A DNA stretch of 64,000 nt from Corynebacterium cystitidis (lineage in GTDB: Bacteria; Actinomycetota; Actinomycetes; Mycobacteriales; Mycobacteriaceae), in assembly GCF_900187295.1 (NCBI RefSeq), contig NZ_LT906473.1, positions 2,232,001-2,296,000 on the forward strand, given 5' to 3'. The notes beneath the pieces are model-generated. The model had not been told where the DNA came from. It made no database searches and saw nothing but the letters and a program-made list of their open reading frames with translations. Positions within the stretch are counted from its first letter, which is position 1. Each line of letters begins with the position of its first letter. A program made the translations under genes and the position numbers. Positions 36,609 through 44,671 of the stretch are shown here, in pieces.

Positions 36609-36960
36609 TCAGTTGGCTTGTTCATACCCGTGTTCTAGGTCCCTGGTAACGGTCTCAATTATTTCCGGCAGATCAATTAGGTTGTCGGGCGAGAGAGTTT
36701 TAGATTGCAAAGACTCCCAGTCAACCGTTACTGAAGAGCCAGCGCCCAAATAGGCATTGGCAATAAGCAACTCTGGCTTACCTCGATAAACCCACCTTCC
36801 GGCGGAAAGGTATTCCACATCCCGAGCGAGCAGATCAAATCCGATATCATCAAAGTGCCAGCCTTCGTTCTTGAGATAATGTTTACCAACCGGCTCGGCC
36901 CCTAAAGCGCTGTCCCCTTCTTCGACGATATAGTACCCCGGATAAAACACATCCCAGGTT
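36609..36960 (-). pseudogene. C-terminal fragment of an unknown gene at the island edge
   Basis: About 117 codons without a start: WDVFYPGYYIVEEGDSALGA, ARDVEYLSAGRWVYRGKPEL, ending DLEHGYEQAN. The 5' side breaks exactly at the fas-terminator fragment (36962). At the 3' side the IS3 insertion replaced only the last two codons; before insertion the gene would have read QANWG and a TGA now at 33826-33828. The family is unknown; the small acidic character would fit an orphan immunity protein. Confidence 0.6.
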
Positions 36961-36961
36961 T

Positions 36962-36986
36962 CCGAGGGGCGCTTCGTCGTTAAGCG
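36962..36986 (+). repeat. fas-terminator fragment, copy C (right edge of island)
   Basis: Twenty-five bases (CCGAGGGGCGC through TTAAGCG) equal 24534-24558 and 29965-29989, that is, the right arm of the fas terminator and the bases after it, in the same orientation. The similarity stops abruptly on both sides. It may mark the right boundary of the island and a recombination core. Confidence 0.75.
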
Positions 36987-37027
36987 ATTCTTCTGGTGTT
37001 TTGGAACCCGCGTGCCCAATCCCCGAT

Positions 37028-37099
37028 TCCACAAAGTGCCGAAGCTCAGCTCCACAAAGTGCCGAATCTCAGGTCCACAAAGTGCCGAACATGTAGAAT
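37028..37099 (+). promoter_or_regulatory. Three 16-bp direct repeats at 23-bp spacing and a leaderless-type promoter
   Basis: TCCACAAAGTGCCGAA occurs at 37028, 37051 and 37074 with exact 23-base periodicity (about two helical turns each). A TAGAAT -10-like box (37094-37099) follows and stands six bases before the ATG at 37106, so the transcript probably starts at or near the start codon. The repeats are likely binding sites for a regulator of the ATPase gene. Confidence 0.65.
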
Positions 37100-37105
37100 A
37101 AGCGC

Positions 37106-38359
37106 ATGTCACAAACCACAGGAAGCTACCAGCCTAGAGTTACCGATTCCGAGTTAAGGCAAACCCTCGAATCGAACGGCGCGGTGCTCATTGAAGGCCC
37201 GAAGGCGTGCGGCAAAACCGCAACCGCCTCCCAAGTGGCACACACAATTTACCGGCTAGACGTGGACCCCCAGGCTCGCGCGCTTGCTGAGGTGGCACCC
37301 GAAATCCTATTTTCACATGAACCCCCGGTCCTGCTCGACGAGTGGCAAGAATTTCCAAAGTTGTGGAACCACACGCGACGCGCCGTGGACGACAGGACTG
37401 GTACACCCGGTCTGTACATTTTGACGGGGTCTTCCACCCCAAATGACGAGGTTCGCAGGCATTCCGGGGCAGGCCGGATTTCGGTCATCGCCCAGCGCAC
37501 AATGAGCCTGTTCGAAACCCACCACTCATCGGGAGCAGTATCGTTGCGCGAGATTCTCGGCGGTGATTTTTCCACCCACCAATCCCACCCGATGACTGTG
37601 CCTGAGATGGTAGAACGCATCGTGATCGGAGGATGGCCGGCGTTGCTTGACGCGGATGAGGCTCGTGCGATGAAGTACCTCCGCGATTACCTGGCGAACA
37701 CCGCACACCTTGATGTTCCAACACTGATCGGCCCCCGGCGAAGCCCCGATACCGCTACCGCCACGATGCAGTCCATCGCACGCAATACGGCAACCGAAGT
37801 CAAGGTGTCAGAAATTGCGAAGGACGTGGGTGTGGATCGAGATACAATTCCAATCTATCTTGACGCCCTCCATCGGTTACGGCTGGTCGAGGAACAGCCA
37901 GCGTGGCGAACTCACCTGCGCTCCAAAGCAACTCTTCGATCATCGCCAAAACAACATTTCGTGGATCCGTCTCTTGCCGCAGTAGCGTTGGGCGCATCGA
38001 CCGAGACGCTACTGCATGACCTCAACACCACCGGATTCCTGTTCGAATCTTTGGTGGTGCGTGACTTGCGTATCTATGCCCAGATCGCAGATGCCACCGT
38101 GTACCATTACCGAGATTCTTCCGGACGAAAGGCGGACGCTATTGTCCAGGACCGGCGTGGGCGCTGGTGCGCTGTCAAGGTGAAGTTGGGCCAGGGCCAA
38201 ATTGATGCGGCTGCGGCAAATCTGCACCATTTTGCTGAGACGATCGACACGACGAGAGTTGGTGAACCAGCTGCGTTAATTGTGGTGACCGTAGGCGATG
38301 TCGCTTATCGACGGCCTGACGGAGTGCTCGTCGTACCGATTAATGCATTGGGACCTTAG
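37106..38359 (+). CDS. AAA_14/DUF4143-type ATPase
   Basis: Protein of 417 residues. The N-terminal P-loop domain has Walker A IEGPKACGKTAT (about 28-40), Walker B-like PVLLDEWQEFPKLW, and sensor ILTGSSTP. A winged-helix region (about 225-270) is followed by a DUF4143 C-terminal domain with the PD-(D/E)xK-like core. The usual acidic residue of E-x-K is absent (RWCAVKVKLG instead of the common EIKLG), so nuclease activity is doubtful. Such ATPases are common accessory genes of unknown role. It starts right after the island edge, with the three direct repeats as its promoter region. Confidence 0.85.
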   Translation: MSQTTGSYQPRVTDSELRQTLESNGAVLIEGPKACGKTATASQVAHTIYRLDVDPQARALAEVAPEILFSHEPPVLLDEWQEFPKLWNHTRRAVDDRTGTPGLYILTGSSTPNDEVRRHSGAGRISVIAQRTMSLFETHHSSGAVSLREILGGDFSTHQSHPMTVPEMVERIVIGGWPALLDADEARAMKYLRDYLANTAHLDVPTLIGPRRSPDTATATMQSIARNTATEVKVSEIAKDVGVDRDTIPIYLDALHRLRLVEEQPAWRTHLRSKATLRSSPKQHFVDPSLAAVALGASTETLLHDLNTTGFLFESLVVRDLRIYAQIADATVYHYRDSSGRKADAIVQDRRGRWCAVKVKLGQGQIDAAAANLHHFAETIDTTRVGEPAALIVVTVGDVAYRRPDGVLVVPINALGP

Positions 38360-38421
38360 TGCTTAACCGACAAGGATCCTGTCAATTGCCGGGGATGCTT
38401 TTAGTGGGTAAAGTTCAGCGC

Positions 38422-39486
38422 ATGAAAATTAGTCGCATGGTGACGGGCATAGCCACCGCCCTCGCTGTTGTCACTGCAAGCCTCATCGGCCCCTCCGCCG
38501 CCCTGGCAACCCCGCCTGAGGCCGCCATGTCCAGCACCATCGGCCACGAACTGGCGCAGGCCAACATGTCTTCCGGCCATGGCCCACGCGGGCCTCATGT
38601 CACCGCCCCTGATGTATCCGGCGCGCACCTTGTCGCTAAACGCCACCTGCACGGAAACCGATGGGAGATCGACGTTTACTCCCCAGCGATGGGCACCACC
38701 ATTACGAGCATGGCCTTGATCGCTCCTGGTCATGCACCACGGCCTACCTTTTACCTTCTGTCCGGCTCAGAAGGTGGTCAAGCCGGGCAGAACTGGGCCA
38801 TCAACTCCAATTACGAGCAATTCTTCGCCGACAAGCATGTTAATGTGATCACTCCGCTGGGTGGGCAGCGCTCCTTCTACTCGGATTGGGAAAACGTTGA
38901 TCCCGCTCTAGGCAACTACAAGTGGACTACTTTCATCGCTTACGAACTGCCCAGCGTGATTGACCGAGAGTTCCACGGCAACGGACGCGATGCAGTGGGC
39001 GGGATTTCTGCCTCGGGTAGTGGCGCGATGGATCTGGCCGCCCACAACCCTGGCCGGTTTAAGGCGGCAGCCTCTTATTCTGGGTGCCCGTCGACTGGCG
39101 GGGCGTTCGGGTGGGCGTACGCGTCCGTGATTACTGGCACTGCGGGTGGCTCGTCGCATAACGCGTGGGGCCTGCCGGACAGCCCGAATTGGAACGCCCA
39201 TAACCCTGTGCGCAATCTGGATCGCCTGCGCAATACGGCCCTGTTTGTTTCCTCCTCCCACGGTATCCCCAGCGCACGTGAGCGCGACCTGCAGCCGATC
39301 TGGATCGGTCCCCGCCTGGTGGAGCTTGGCTCTCACGCATGTTCCGAGTACTTTACGACGCACGCCCGTAACGCTGGCCTCCATGTCACCCGTTATACCC
39401 CGACTCACGGGGCACACTCCTTCTTCCTGTTTGAGGAGTCGATGCGTGAATCGTGGAAGGTGATTGGGCCTGCCATCGGGACCTAA
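38422..39486 (+). CDS. Secreted mycolyltransferase-like esterase (antigen 85 family)
   Basis: About 354 residues from ATG 38422 with a signal peptide (VTGIATALAVVTASLIG, cleavage near ALA-TP). The in-frame GTG at 38359 would add 21 residues before the signal and is not preferred. It has an alpha/beta-hydrolase fold with LLSGSEGGQAGQNWA, nucleophile Ser in GISASGSGA, and His in HGAHSFFLFEE. Members transfer mycolic acid between trehalose monomycolate and arabinogalactan or trehalose in the cell wall. It stands alone between the ATPase gene and the peptide transporter. Confidence 0.85.
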   Translation: MKISRMVTGIATALAVVTASLIGPSAALATPPEAAMSSTIGHELAQANMSSGHGPRGPHVTAPDVSGAHLVAKRHLHGNRWEIDVYSPAMGTTITSMALIAPGHAPRPTFYLLSGSEGGQAGQNWAINSNYEQFFADKHVNVITPLGGQRSFYSDWENVDPALGNYKWTTFIAYELPSVIDREFHGNGRDAVGGISASGSGAMDLAAHNPGRFKAAASYSGCPSTGGAFGWAYASVITGTAGGSSHNAWGLPDSPNWNAHNPVRNLDRLRNTALFVSSSHGIPSARERDLQPIWIGPRLVELGSHACSEYFTTHARNAGLHVTRYTPTHGAHSFFLFEESMRESWKVIGPAIGT

Positions 39487-39531
39487 ACCAGCCTGGGCAT
39501 AATCGGGCCTCGCGCGCAGACATTCTGGTCT

Positions 39532-40245
39532 ATGATTGATTGTGTGCGCCAAAATCCTATTTCTCTGGCCGGGGTGACCGTTACCACGCACGATGGTGTC
39601 ACCCTCCTCAATGATGTTTCGCTCGAACTGCCCGGATCTCACACCGCCCTCCTGGGTCGCTCCGGTTCCGGAAAATCTCTCATCGCGGCAGCCCTGACGT
39701 CACGCGTTCCGCAAACCTTGAAGCTCAGTGGCACTATCAACGCCCCGAAGCGGGCCACATTGATCCACCAGAACTCGGCTGATGCCTTTAACCCCGTAGT
39801 ACGGATGGGCCACCAGCTTTCTATCGCCGAACCAGACCGCCAGAAAGTCTTCGACACCCTGGCAACGCTCGGTTTCGACTCACCCCAGGACGTGCTTCAA
39901 CGTTTCCCGGCAGAGCTCTCAGGCGGGCAGCGCCAGCGCCTAGCAATCGCCATGGGTGTACTCGCTGGCACAGAGTTAATCGTCGCCGACGAACCCACCA
40001 GTGCCCTCGACCCAATCAACCAGCAAGCCGTGGTCAACGCTCTCGCTTCCATCCACAACTCCACGGTTTTGTTTATCACCCATGACATCGCTTTGGCGGC
40101 TGCCTGCTGCGAGAATTTCTACATAGTCGATCATGGAATGATAGTGGAGCACGGTAGCCGCGAAGAGATCCTCAACGCTCCCCAACATGCCGCCACCCAA
40201 GAATTGATCGACATCGCACGTTCACGCCACGAGGTTCCAGCGTGA
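39532..40245 (+). CDS. ABC ATPase, peptide/nickel-type transporter (DppD-like)
   Basis: Protein of 237 residues with Walker A LLGRSGSGKSLI, signature ELSGGQRQRLA, Walker B ELIVADEPTSALDP and switch His in LFITHDIAL. It is shorter than a usual DppD because it lacks the C-terminal oligopeptide-ATPase tail. The stop overlaps the start of the second ATPase gene by four bases. An alternative GTG start lies at 39544; no clear ribosome-binding site decides between them. Confidence 0.85.
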   Translation: MIDCVRQNPISLAGVTVTTHDGVTLLNDVSLELPGSHTALLGRSGSGKSLIAAALTSRVPQTLKLSGTINAPKRATLIHQNSADAFNPVVRMGHQLSIAEPDRQKVFDTLATLGFDSPQDVLQRFPAELSGGQRQRLAIAMGVLAGTELIVADEPTSALDPINQQAVVNALASIHNSTVLFITHDIALAAACCENFYIVDHGMIVEHGSREEILNAPQHAATQELIDIARSRHEVPA

Positions 40246-41006
40246 CAACTTCAATCAGCACTTCTACTACCAACGGTTTACGGGCCACCAACATCGTGGC
40301 AGGGTATCGCGCCGACAACCCTGTTCTTCACAACGTCGATCTCGTGGTAGCACCGGGCCAACGAGTCAGTATCATCGGCCGCTCCGGTTCCGGAAAATCA
40401 ACACTGCTCAAGGTGCTCTTAGCCCAACTAGCTCCCTTTTCAGGGCAGGTGACCTACCAGGGCACCCCGATTGAACCGGGGCCAGTGGCGTCGTTACGCG
40501 ACTATCGTCGGCACGTGCAATACATCCCGCAAGACCCGGCTTCCTCTCTTGATCCCCGGATGACGGTACGCCAGCTGATCCTTGAGCCTTTGCGCCAGCT
40601 GAAAGTACCAGGCGATCATGAGGCTGCTATGTCGCGCGCGCTGGAGCAGGTGCAGCTGGGGCAGGAATTTCTCGCTCGTCGACGACATCAGCTCTCCGGA
40701 GGTCAAGCGCAGCGCGTGGCTATCGCCCGCGCATTGGCCACGGGTGCTACGACGATCTTGGCGGATGAGCCGGTCTCGGGGCTCGATCTGCCCCTCCGCA
40801 ATGAAGTCTTATCTGCCTTCGCAGGATTGGAGGGCGTGTCCATCGTCCTGGTCACCCACGATCTTGATGCCGCCAACTTTTTATGTGACCACGCCATAGT
40901 TTTGCACCAAGGGAGAGTGGTCGAGCGGGCCCCGACCAGCCAGATCGTGTCTGATCCCCAACACGACGAAACGGTTCGGCTTGTCTCAGCAATGCCGCGC
41001 ATCTAG
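40242..41006 (+). CDS. ABC ATPase, peptide/nickel-type transporter (DppF-like)
   Basis: Protein of 254 residues with Walker A IIGRSGSGKSTLL, Q-loop YIPQDPASSLDP (the SLDPR motif typical of oligopeptide ATPases), signature QLSGGQAQRVA, Walker B TTILADEPVSGLDL and LVTHDLD. Translation is coupled to the preceding ATPase. The two ATPases serve the lipoprotein and fused permease downstream. A GGCCCGG/CCGGGCC hairpin follows the stop. Confidence 0.88.
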   Translation: MTTSISTSTTNGLRATNIVAGYRADNPVLHNVDLVVAPGQRVSIIGRSGSGKSTLLKVLLAQLAPFSGQVTYQGTPIEPGPVASLRDYRRHVQYIPQDPASSLDPRMTVRQLILEPLRQLKVPGDHEAAMSRALEQVQLGQEFLARRRHQLSGGQAQRVAIARALATGATTILADEPVSGLDLPLRNEVLSAFAGLEGVSIVLVTHDLDAANFLCDHAIVLHQGRVVERAPTSQIVSDPQHDETVRLVSAMPRI

Positions 41007-41012
41007 CGGCGC

Positions 41013-41045
41013 GGCCCGGTGCTGTGGCTGAGAGCAATCCGGGCC
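41013..41045. terminator. GGCCCGG/CCGGGCC hairpin between ATPases and lipoprotein gene
   Basis: A 7-bp GC-only stem with a 19-base loop begins seven bases after the ATPase stop. It may separate the ATPase transcript from that of the binding protein, which has its own promoter region. Confidence 0.4.
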
Positions 41046-41066
41046 TCTGCTTAACACCCAACTAGA

Positions 41067-41079
41067 TGAAAATGATTTC
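41067..41079. promoter_or_regulatory. Zur/Fur-like box before peptide/metal-binding lipoprotein
   Basis: TGAAAATGATTTC followed by TTTTC resembles the Zur/Fur-type consensus GAAAATGATTTTC with one base missing in the right half. It lies 68 bases before the lipoprotein ATG. If real, the transporter answers zinc or iron. A single imperfect match in an AT-rich stretch is weak evidence. Confidence 0.35.
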
Positions 41080-41134
41080 TTTTCTGTGATACAACTAAAT
41101 AATTACAATCTTTATCCTCGAGAAAAGAGACACA

Positions 41135-42664
41135 ATGTACCCTGTACTCAAAAAGATCGCGGTTACCGCTGTCGTCAGCAGCGTCCTATTTACCTCCGCC
41201 TGTTTCGCCGAAGACAGCGCAGGTAATAAGGCAGCAGACGGCAACCGGATCACCATCGGAGGAATGTCCTCCCCAGATTCCAACCTCAGCCCGCTTTCCG
41301 ACGATGCTTTGATGCTCTCACAGTGGGCAGTCGGCGAAACACTCACCCGGCTTGACGAGGACAATGTTGCCCAACCACTACTTGCGCAGTCTTGGGAACA
41401 AATCGACGAGACCACCTGGCGATTTACCATCCGAGACGGTGTGAAGTTCCACGACGGAACCGAGCTGACAGCACAGCAAGCAGCTGACGCGCTCAATTTC
41501 GCCAACACCGCCTCCCCGCAGCCCCGCGTGCTTGACAGTGTGGACTACACATTCAGCGCTGATGGCACAGATGTGATCGTCGAAAGTGCGCAGCCAGACC
41601 CCTTGGTCGCCGAAATGCTGTCCTCCCCCAATCTCATGATTCTGGCGGAGGCCGCCTACGGTGATGGCACCATCGATCCCATCGGGCACGGAACCGGACC
41701 ATTCGAACTTGTTGCTGTTGATGGCAACTCGTCTGCCACAATGGAAGCTTTCGACGACTACTGGGGCGAGCCCGCAGCACTGGCAGGCTTTGAAGCCCAA
41801 TTCATCCCTGACCCCACGGCACGTAGCGCGGCTGTTCGCACCGGCACCGACGTGGTGACAAGTCTTTCACCGACCACGCTGACAGAAGTTGACCCAGAAC
41901 GCATTGTGGAGGTAGCAACAGCACGCACCACCACCTTGCACTTCAACACTGATTCTGGTGTGTTCTCCGATCCGGCAATGCGCACCGCAGCCGCAGAAGC
42001 TATTGACACATCCACTCTGGTAGATACTGTTTTTGAGGGCTACGGGGACGTGGCCGAAGGATTTTTCGGGCCCGCACTACCGTGGGCACAGCCACTGCGC
42101 TCCGAGGATGACTACACCAAGGAGCTTGAAAAACGCGTACCAGCAGCTTCCCCAGAAGACGTTAAAGGCACCGAGATCACGCTAGCCACTTACACCGATC
42201 GTGCGGAGCTGCCAGAACTTGCAGTACGCATTGAGCAATACCTAGAAGATGCCGGCTTTGTAGTCACCCAGGAAGTGCGCGACTATGACTACATCGAACA
42301 AGATGCTTTCGACGGAAAATTTGACTTGTTCATCCTCTCACGCAACACCATTTTGGATTCCGGCGACCCGGTAGCTTTCCTTACCTCCGACTACGGCTGC
42401 GATGGCTCCTACAACCTCTCACTGTTCTGCGATCCGGAGGTAGATCAACTCATCGACACAGCTGCGAGCACCGAAGTCGGCCCGGACCGCCAGAAGGCAA
42501 TCATGGATGTTGAGGCAGCACTGCTCAGTCGCTTGGCAAGCCTGCCCCTAGTCAACGAGGTTGGTCTTAATGGCGAATCTGACCGAGTTAACGGCGTGGT
42601 CCACGACCCGCTATCACGCCGCCTGATTACAGAGTCCACCACAACGACCGCGTCGAATCAGTAA
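41135..42664 (+). CDS. Substrate-binding lipoprotein, SBP family 5
   Basis: Protein of 509 residues with a lipoprotein signal (VVSSVLFTSAC, lipid Cys near 24). The mature part shows the SBP_bac_5 pattern: ALMLSQWAVGETLTRLDED near the N-terminus, then SWEQIDETTWRFTIRDGVKF HDGTEL in two adjoining blocks, and FDLFILSRNTILDSGD later. These proteins bind peptides, nickel or metal-chelator complexes outside the membrane. It is next to the matching permease (35-base gap) and the two ATPases. The ligand cannot be decided from sequence; the Zur-like box hints at a metal complex. Confidence 0.88.
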   Translation: MYPVLKKIAVTAVVSSVLFTSACFAEDSAGNKAADGNRITIGGMSSPDSNLSPLSDDALMLSQWAVGETLTRLDEDNVAQPLLAQSWEQIDETTWRFTIRDGVKFHDGTELTAQQAADALNFANTASPQPRVLDSVDYTFSADGTDVIVESAQPDPLVAEMLSSPNLMILAEAAYGDGTIDPIGHGTGPFELVAVDGNSSATMEAFDDYWGEPAALAGFEAQFIPDPTARSAAVRTGTDVVTSLSPTTLTEVDPERIVEVATARTTTLHFNTDSGVFSDPAMRTAAAEAIDTSTLVDTVFEGYGDVAEGFFGPALPWAQPLRSEDDYTKELEKRVPAASPEDVKGTEITLATYTDRAELPELAVRIEQYLEDAGFVVTQEVRDYDYIEQDAFDGKFDLFILSRNTILDSGDPVAFLTSDYGCDGSYNLSLFCDPEVDQLIDTAASTEVGPDRQKAIMDVEAALLSRLASLPLVNEVGLNGESDRVNGVVHDPLSRRLITESTTTTASNQ

Positions 42665-42699
42665 GTCGACCCAGTATCTCGATTCAGTAGTGCGTTTCG

Positions 42700-44457
42700 A
42701 TGATGACAATTGTCTCCCGCCTCGTCGCAATTTTGGGCTTGTTGGTGCTCATCGGGCTGCTGCCCTGGTTGAGCACCGCCAGCCCCGAATACACCATTTT
42801 GCGCACCCGCTACGCAGAGCTGCCGGTCACAGAAGAGAATCTGGCGGCAGTCCGCAAAGAACTCGGCCTTGACCAAGGGCCTGTCCAGATCTTCCTTGAC
42901 TGGTTCCTCGGCCTGCTCACAGGTGATCTGGGAACGTCATGGGTGAGTAACCAACCCATCGGCCCCGGCATGGTTCGTGCCTTGGGTGTGTCCTTGACCT
43001 TGATGGGTTTTGCTCTCGTCGTGTCTCTTGTGATTGCCGCGCTGGTTTGTGTGCCCATTATGGTCACGGGCCTGCGCGGGAGGTCCTCTCGCGGGTCTGG
43101 GCTGGTCTCGGTTCTGCTGACCTCGCTGCCAAGCTTCTTGCTGGCCACATTCCTGCTGATTATCGGCGCGTTGTGGCTGGGCTGGTTTCCACCCTTTGGG
43201 TGGCGCGGTCTTGATTATGCGGTGCTGCCGTCGCTGGCTTTAGGTATCCCCACCGGTGGCTACCTGGGGCGTTTGCTTTCCGACGCGCTGCACGACACCT
43301 TCCGCGAACCCTGGGTAGAAACCTGGCGCCAAGCCGGTGCCAGCAACACCAGACTCGGCCTTGCAGTACTGCGCCGCGGGCTACCTTCAGTATTCAGCCA
43401 GATAGGCCTAGCTATAGTGGGACTCACCGGCGGGGCCGTGGCGGTAGAAGAAATTTTTGCCATCCCCGGCTTGGGGCGTTCCACCCTGTCGGCAGCCTCC
43501 TCTCAAGACATCCCGGCGCTCCAGGCCGGGGTACTCCTGCTACTGATTATCGCCGTGCTCGCCGGCATCGGCTCAGAGCTGGTGCGCCGAGCCTTGTTGG
43601 GGCCAGCCCACAAGTTACAGTCCGCTCCAGTCCCGGCACCCAGCCGCTACCGGCAGCGCCGCGACCTGATCGTGCCACTAGTCAGTGGTGGACTATTAGC
43701 AGCCATCGTCATCGCAGGTCTTTTTCGCGACCCCTACTCCACCGCCCACGGCAGGTTAGAAACCCCTAGCTGGCATCTACCTTTCGGCGCAGACTCCTCG
43801 GGGCGTGACCTGCTTGCACGAGTCGCCCACGGCACATTCGGTACCGTCGGAATGGCGCTGCTGGTCACCCTGGGATGTTTACTTATTGGTTTTCTCTTCG
43901 GTTTATTGGGGCGCGCCGGGGTGGGTTTCATCGAGGTGGCCAATGCGGCACCGGCGACGATCGCGGGACTTATTATGGCCGCTGTGACCGGGCCCAGCCT
44001 GGCAGGCGCAGCGCTTGCTGTCATGCTGGTGCGGTGGGCCCCACTGGCTTCTCATACCGTCGCTTTGCTTGATGAGGCCAAATCACGAACATATATTCAA
44101 ATGCTGCCAATCCTAGGAACCGGGAAAGCGCGCACGCTGACCCACTACCTCATCCCCGATGTTTTTCCCGCCCTCATCCGGCACGCCGCACTACGCTTCC
44201 CTGGCACGGCTTTATCAATCGCTGGCCTTGGTTTCCTTGGCCTGGGTGCCAGCCCACCAACCCCGGAATGGGGCTTGATCCTTTCCGGGGCAGTGAACTA
44301 CGCAGAAAGCGCACCGTGGGCCACAGCTTCTGCGGCAAGCGCGTTGGTGCTGGTCTCCATCCTGGCGGTTAGCCTCTCCTCGCTTCCGCCCCGAGCACCT
44401 AAAACAGTCGTTGCAACCCCTGCTGATCAGGCTGAACCTAAACTAGCCGCGCACTAA
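42700..44457 (+). CDS. Fused DppB-DppC-type ABC permease
   Basis: Protein of 585 residues in which both permease halves are joined. Residues 1-305 resemble DppB: one N-terminal helix, a large loop, then five helices with the EAA-type loop WRQAGASNTRLGLAVLRRGLP. Residues about 320-585 resemble DppC, with FGADSSGRDLLARVAHGTFG and EAA loop LGTGKARTLTHYLIPDVFP. Normally these are two genes. ATG 42700 or 42703 may start it. Its stop lies directly at the left end of an IS630 remnant (44456), so no native downstream sequence is left. Confidence 0.88.
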   Translation: MMTIVSRLVAILGLLVLIGLLPWLSTASPEYTILRTRYAELPVTEENLAAVRKELGLDQGPVQIFLDWFLGLLTGDLGTSWVSNQPIGPGMVRALGVSLTLMGFALVVSLVIAALVCVPIMVTGLRGRSSRGSGLVSVLLTSLPSFLLATFLLIIGALWLGWFPPFGWRGLDYAVLPSLALGIPTGGYLGRLLSDALHDTFREPWVETWRQAGASNTRLGLAVLRRGLPSVFSQIGLAIVGLTGGAVAVEEIFAIPGLGRSTLSAASSQDIPALQAGVLLLLIIAVLAGIGSELVRRALLGPAHKLQSAPVPAPSRYRQRRDLIVPLVSGGLLAAIVIAGLFRDPYSTAHGRLETPSWHLPFGADSSGRDLLARVAHGTFGTVGMALLVTLGCLLIGFLFGLLGRAGVGFIEVANAAPATIAGLIMAAVTGPSLAGAALAVMLVRWAPLASHTVALLDEAKSRTYIQMLPILGTGKARTLTHYLIPDVFPALIRHAALRFPGTALSIAGLGFLGLGASPPTPEWGLILSGAVNYAESAPWATASAASALVLVSILAVSLSSLPPRAPKTVVATPADQAEPKLAAH

Positions 44458-44510
44458 AAATAGGTTTGTGATGTGGTGGTTTTGGTGTAAGTCACATGCT
44501 ACTGCTGCGC
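44456..44510 (+). mobile_element. IS630-family remnant, left end
   Basis: Matches the transposase-start side of the complete IS630 element at 51350-52507 read on the opposite strand: AAATAGGTTTGTGATGTGG, then TTTTGGTGTAAGTCACATGC against ...GTATGTCACATGC. Similarity fades after about 55 bases. It pairs with the right-end remnant at 45345-45492. Confidence 0.75.
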
Positions 44511-44671
44511 CAAGCCGAAGTCCTTTTCATACTTAGAGCCGGAGCTTTGGGAAAATCGCGAAACTACTGTAGCGTGGATCAACGACGCAACTAGGACATG
44601 TTGGTTTGGTTATGATGGGGCTAGCCCACGAAAAGAACTTATAGCCTGCGAAAAGAAAGGAAAAGGAGGGA

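Larger units (their letters stand above)
33836..36609 (-). mobile_element. IS3-family element, copy 2, interrupted by an IS256-family element
   Basis: Same element and orientation as 24827-26156, flanked by CAG (33833-33835 and 36610-36612). Subtracting the inserted element and its 8-bp duplication (1,444 bases) leaves exactly 1,330 bases, the length of copy 1, which confirms the boundaries. OrfA is intact (36246-36554); OrfB carries the same frame change as copy 1 and is also cut by the inserted element. Confidence 0.88.

Noticed and set aside
24827..36609. The two IS3 copies as ends of a composite transposon carrying the toxin and ABC genes
   Set aside because: Each copy has its own 3-bp target duplication (CAA and CAG), so each inserted separately. 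They may still recombine and delete the cargo.
37028..37089. Three spaced repeats as a CRISPR remnant
   Set aside because: Units are 16 bp with 7-bp spacers directly on a promoter; far too short for an array and no cas gene is near.
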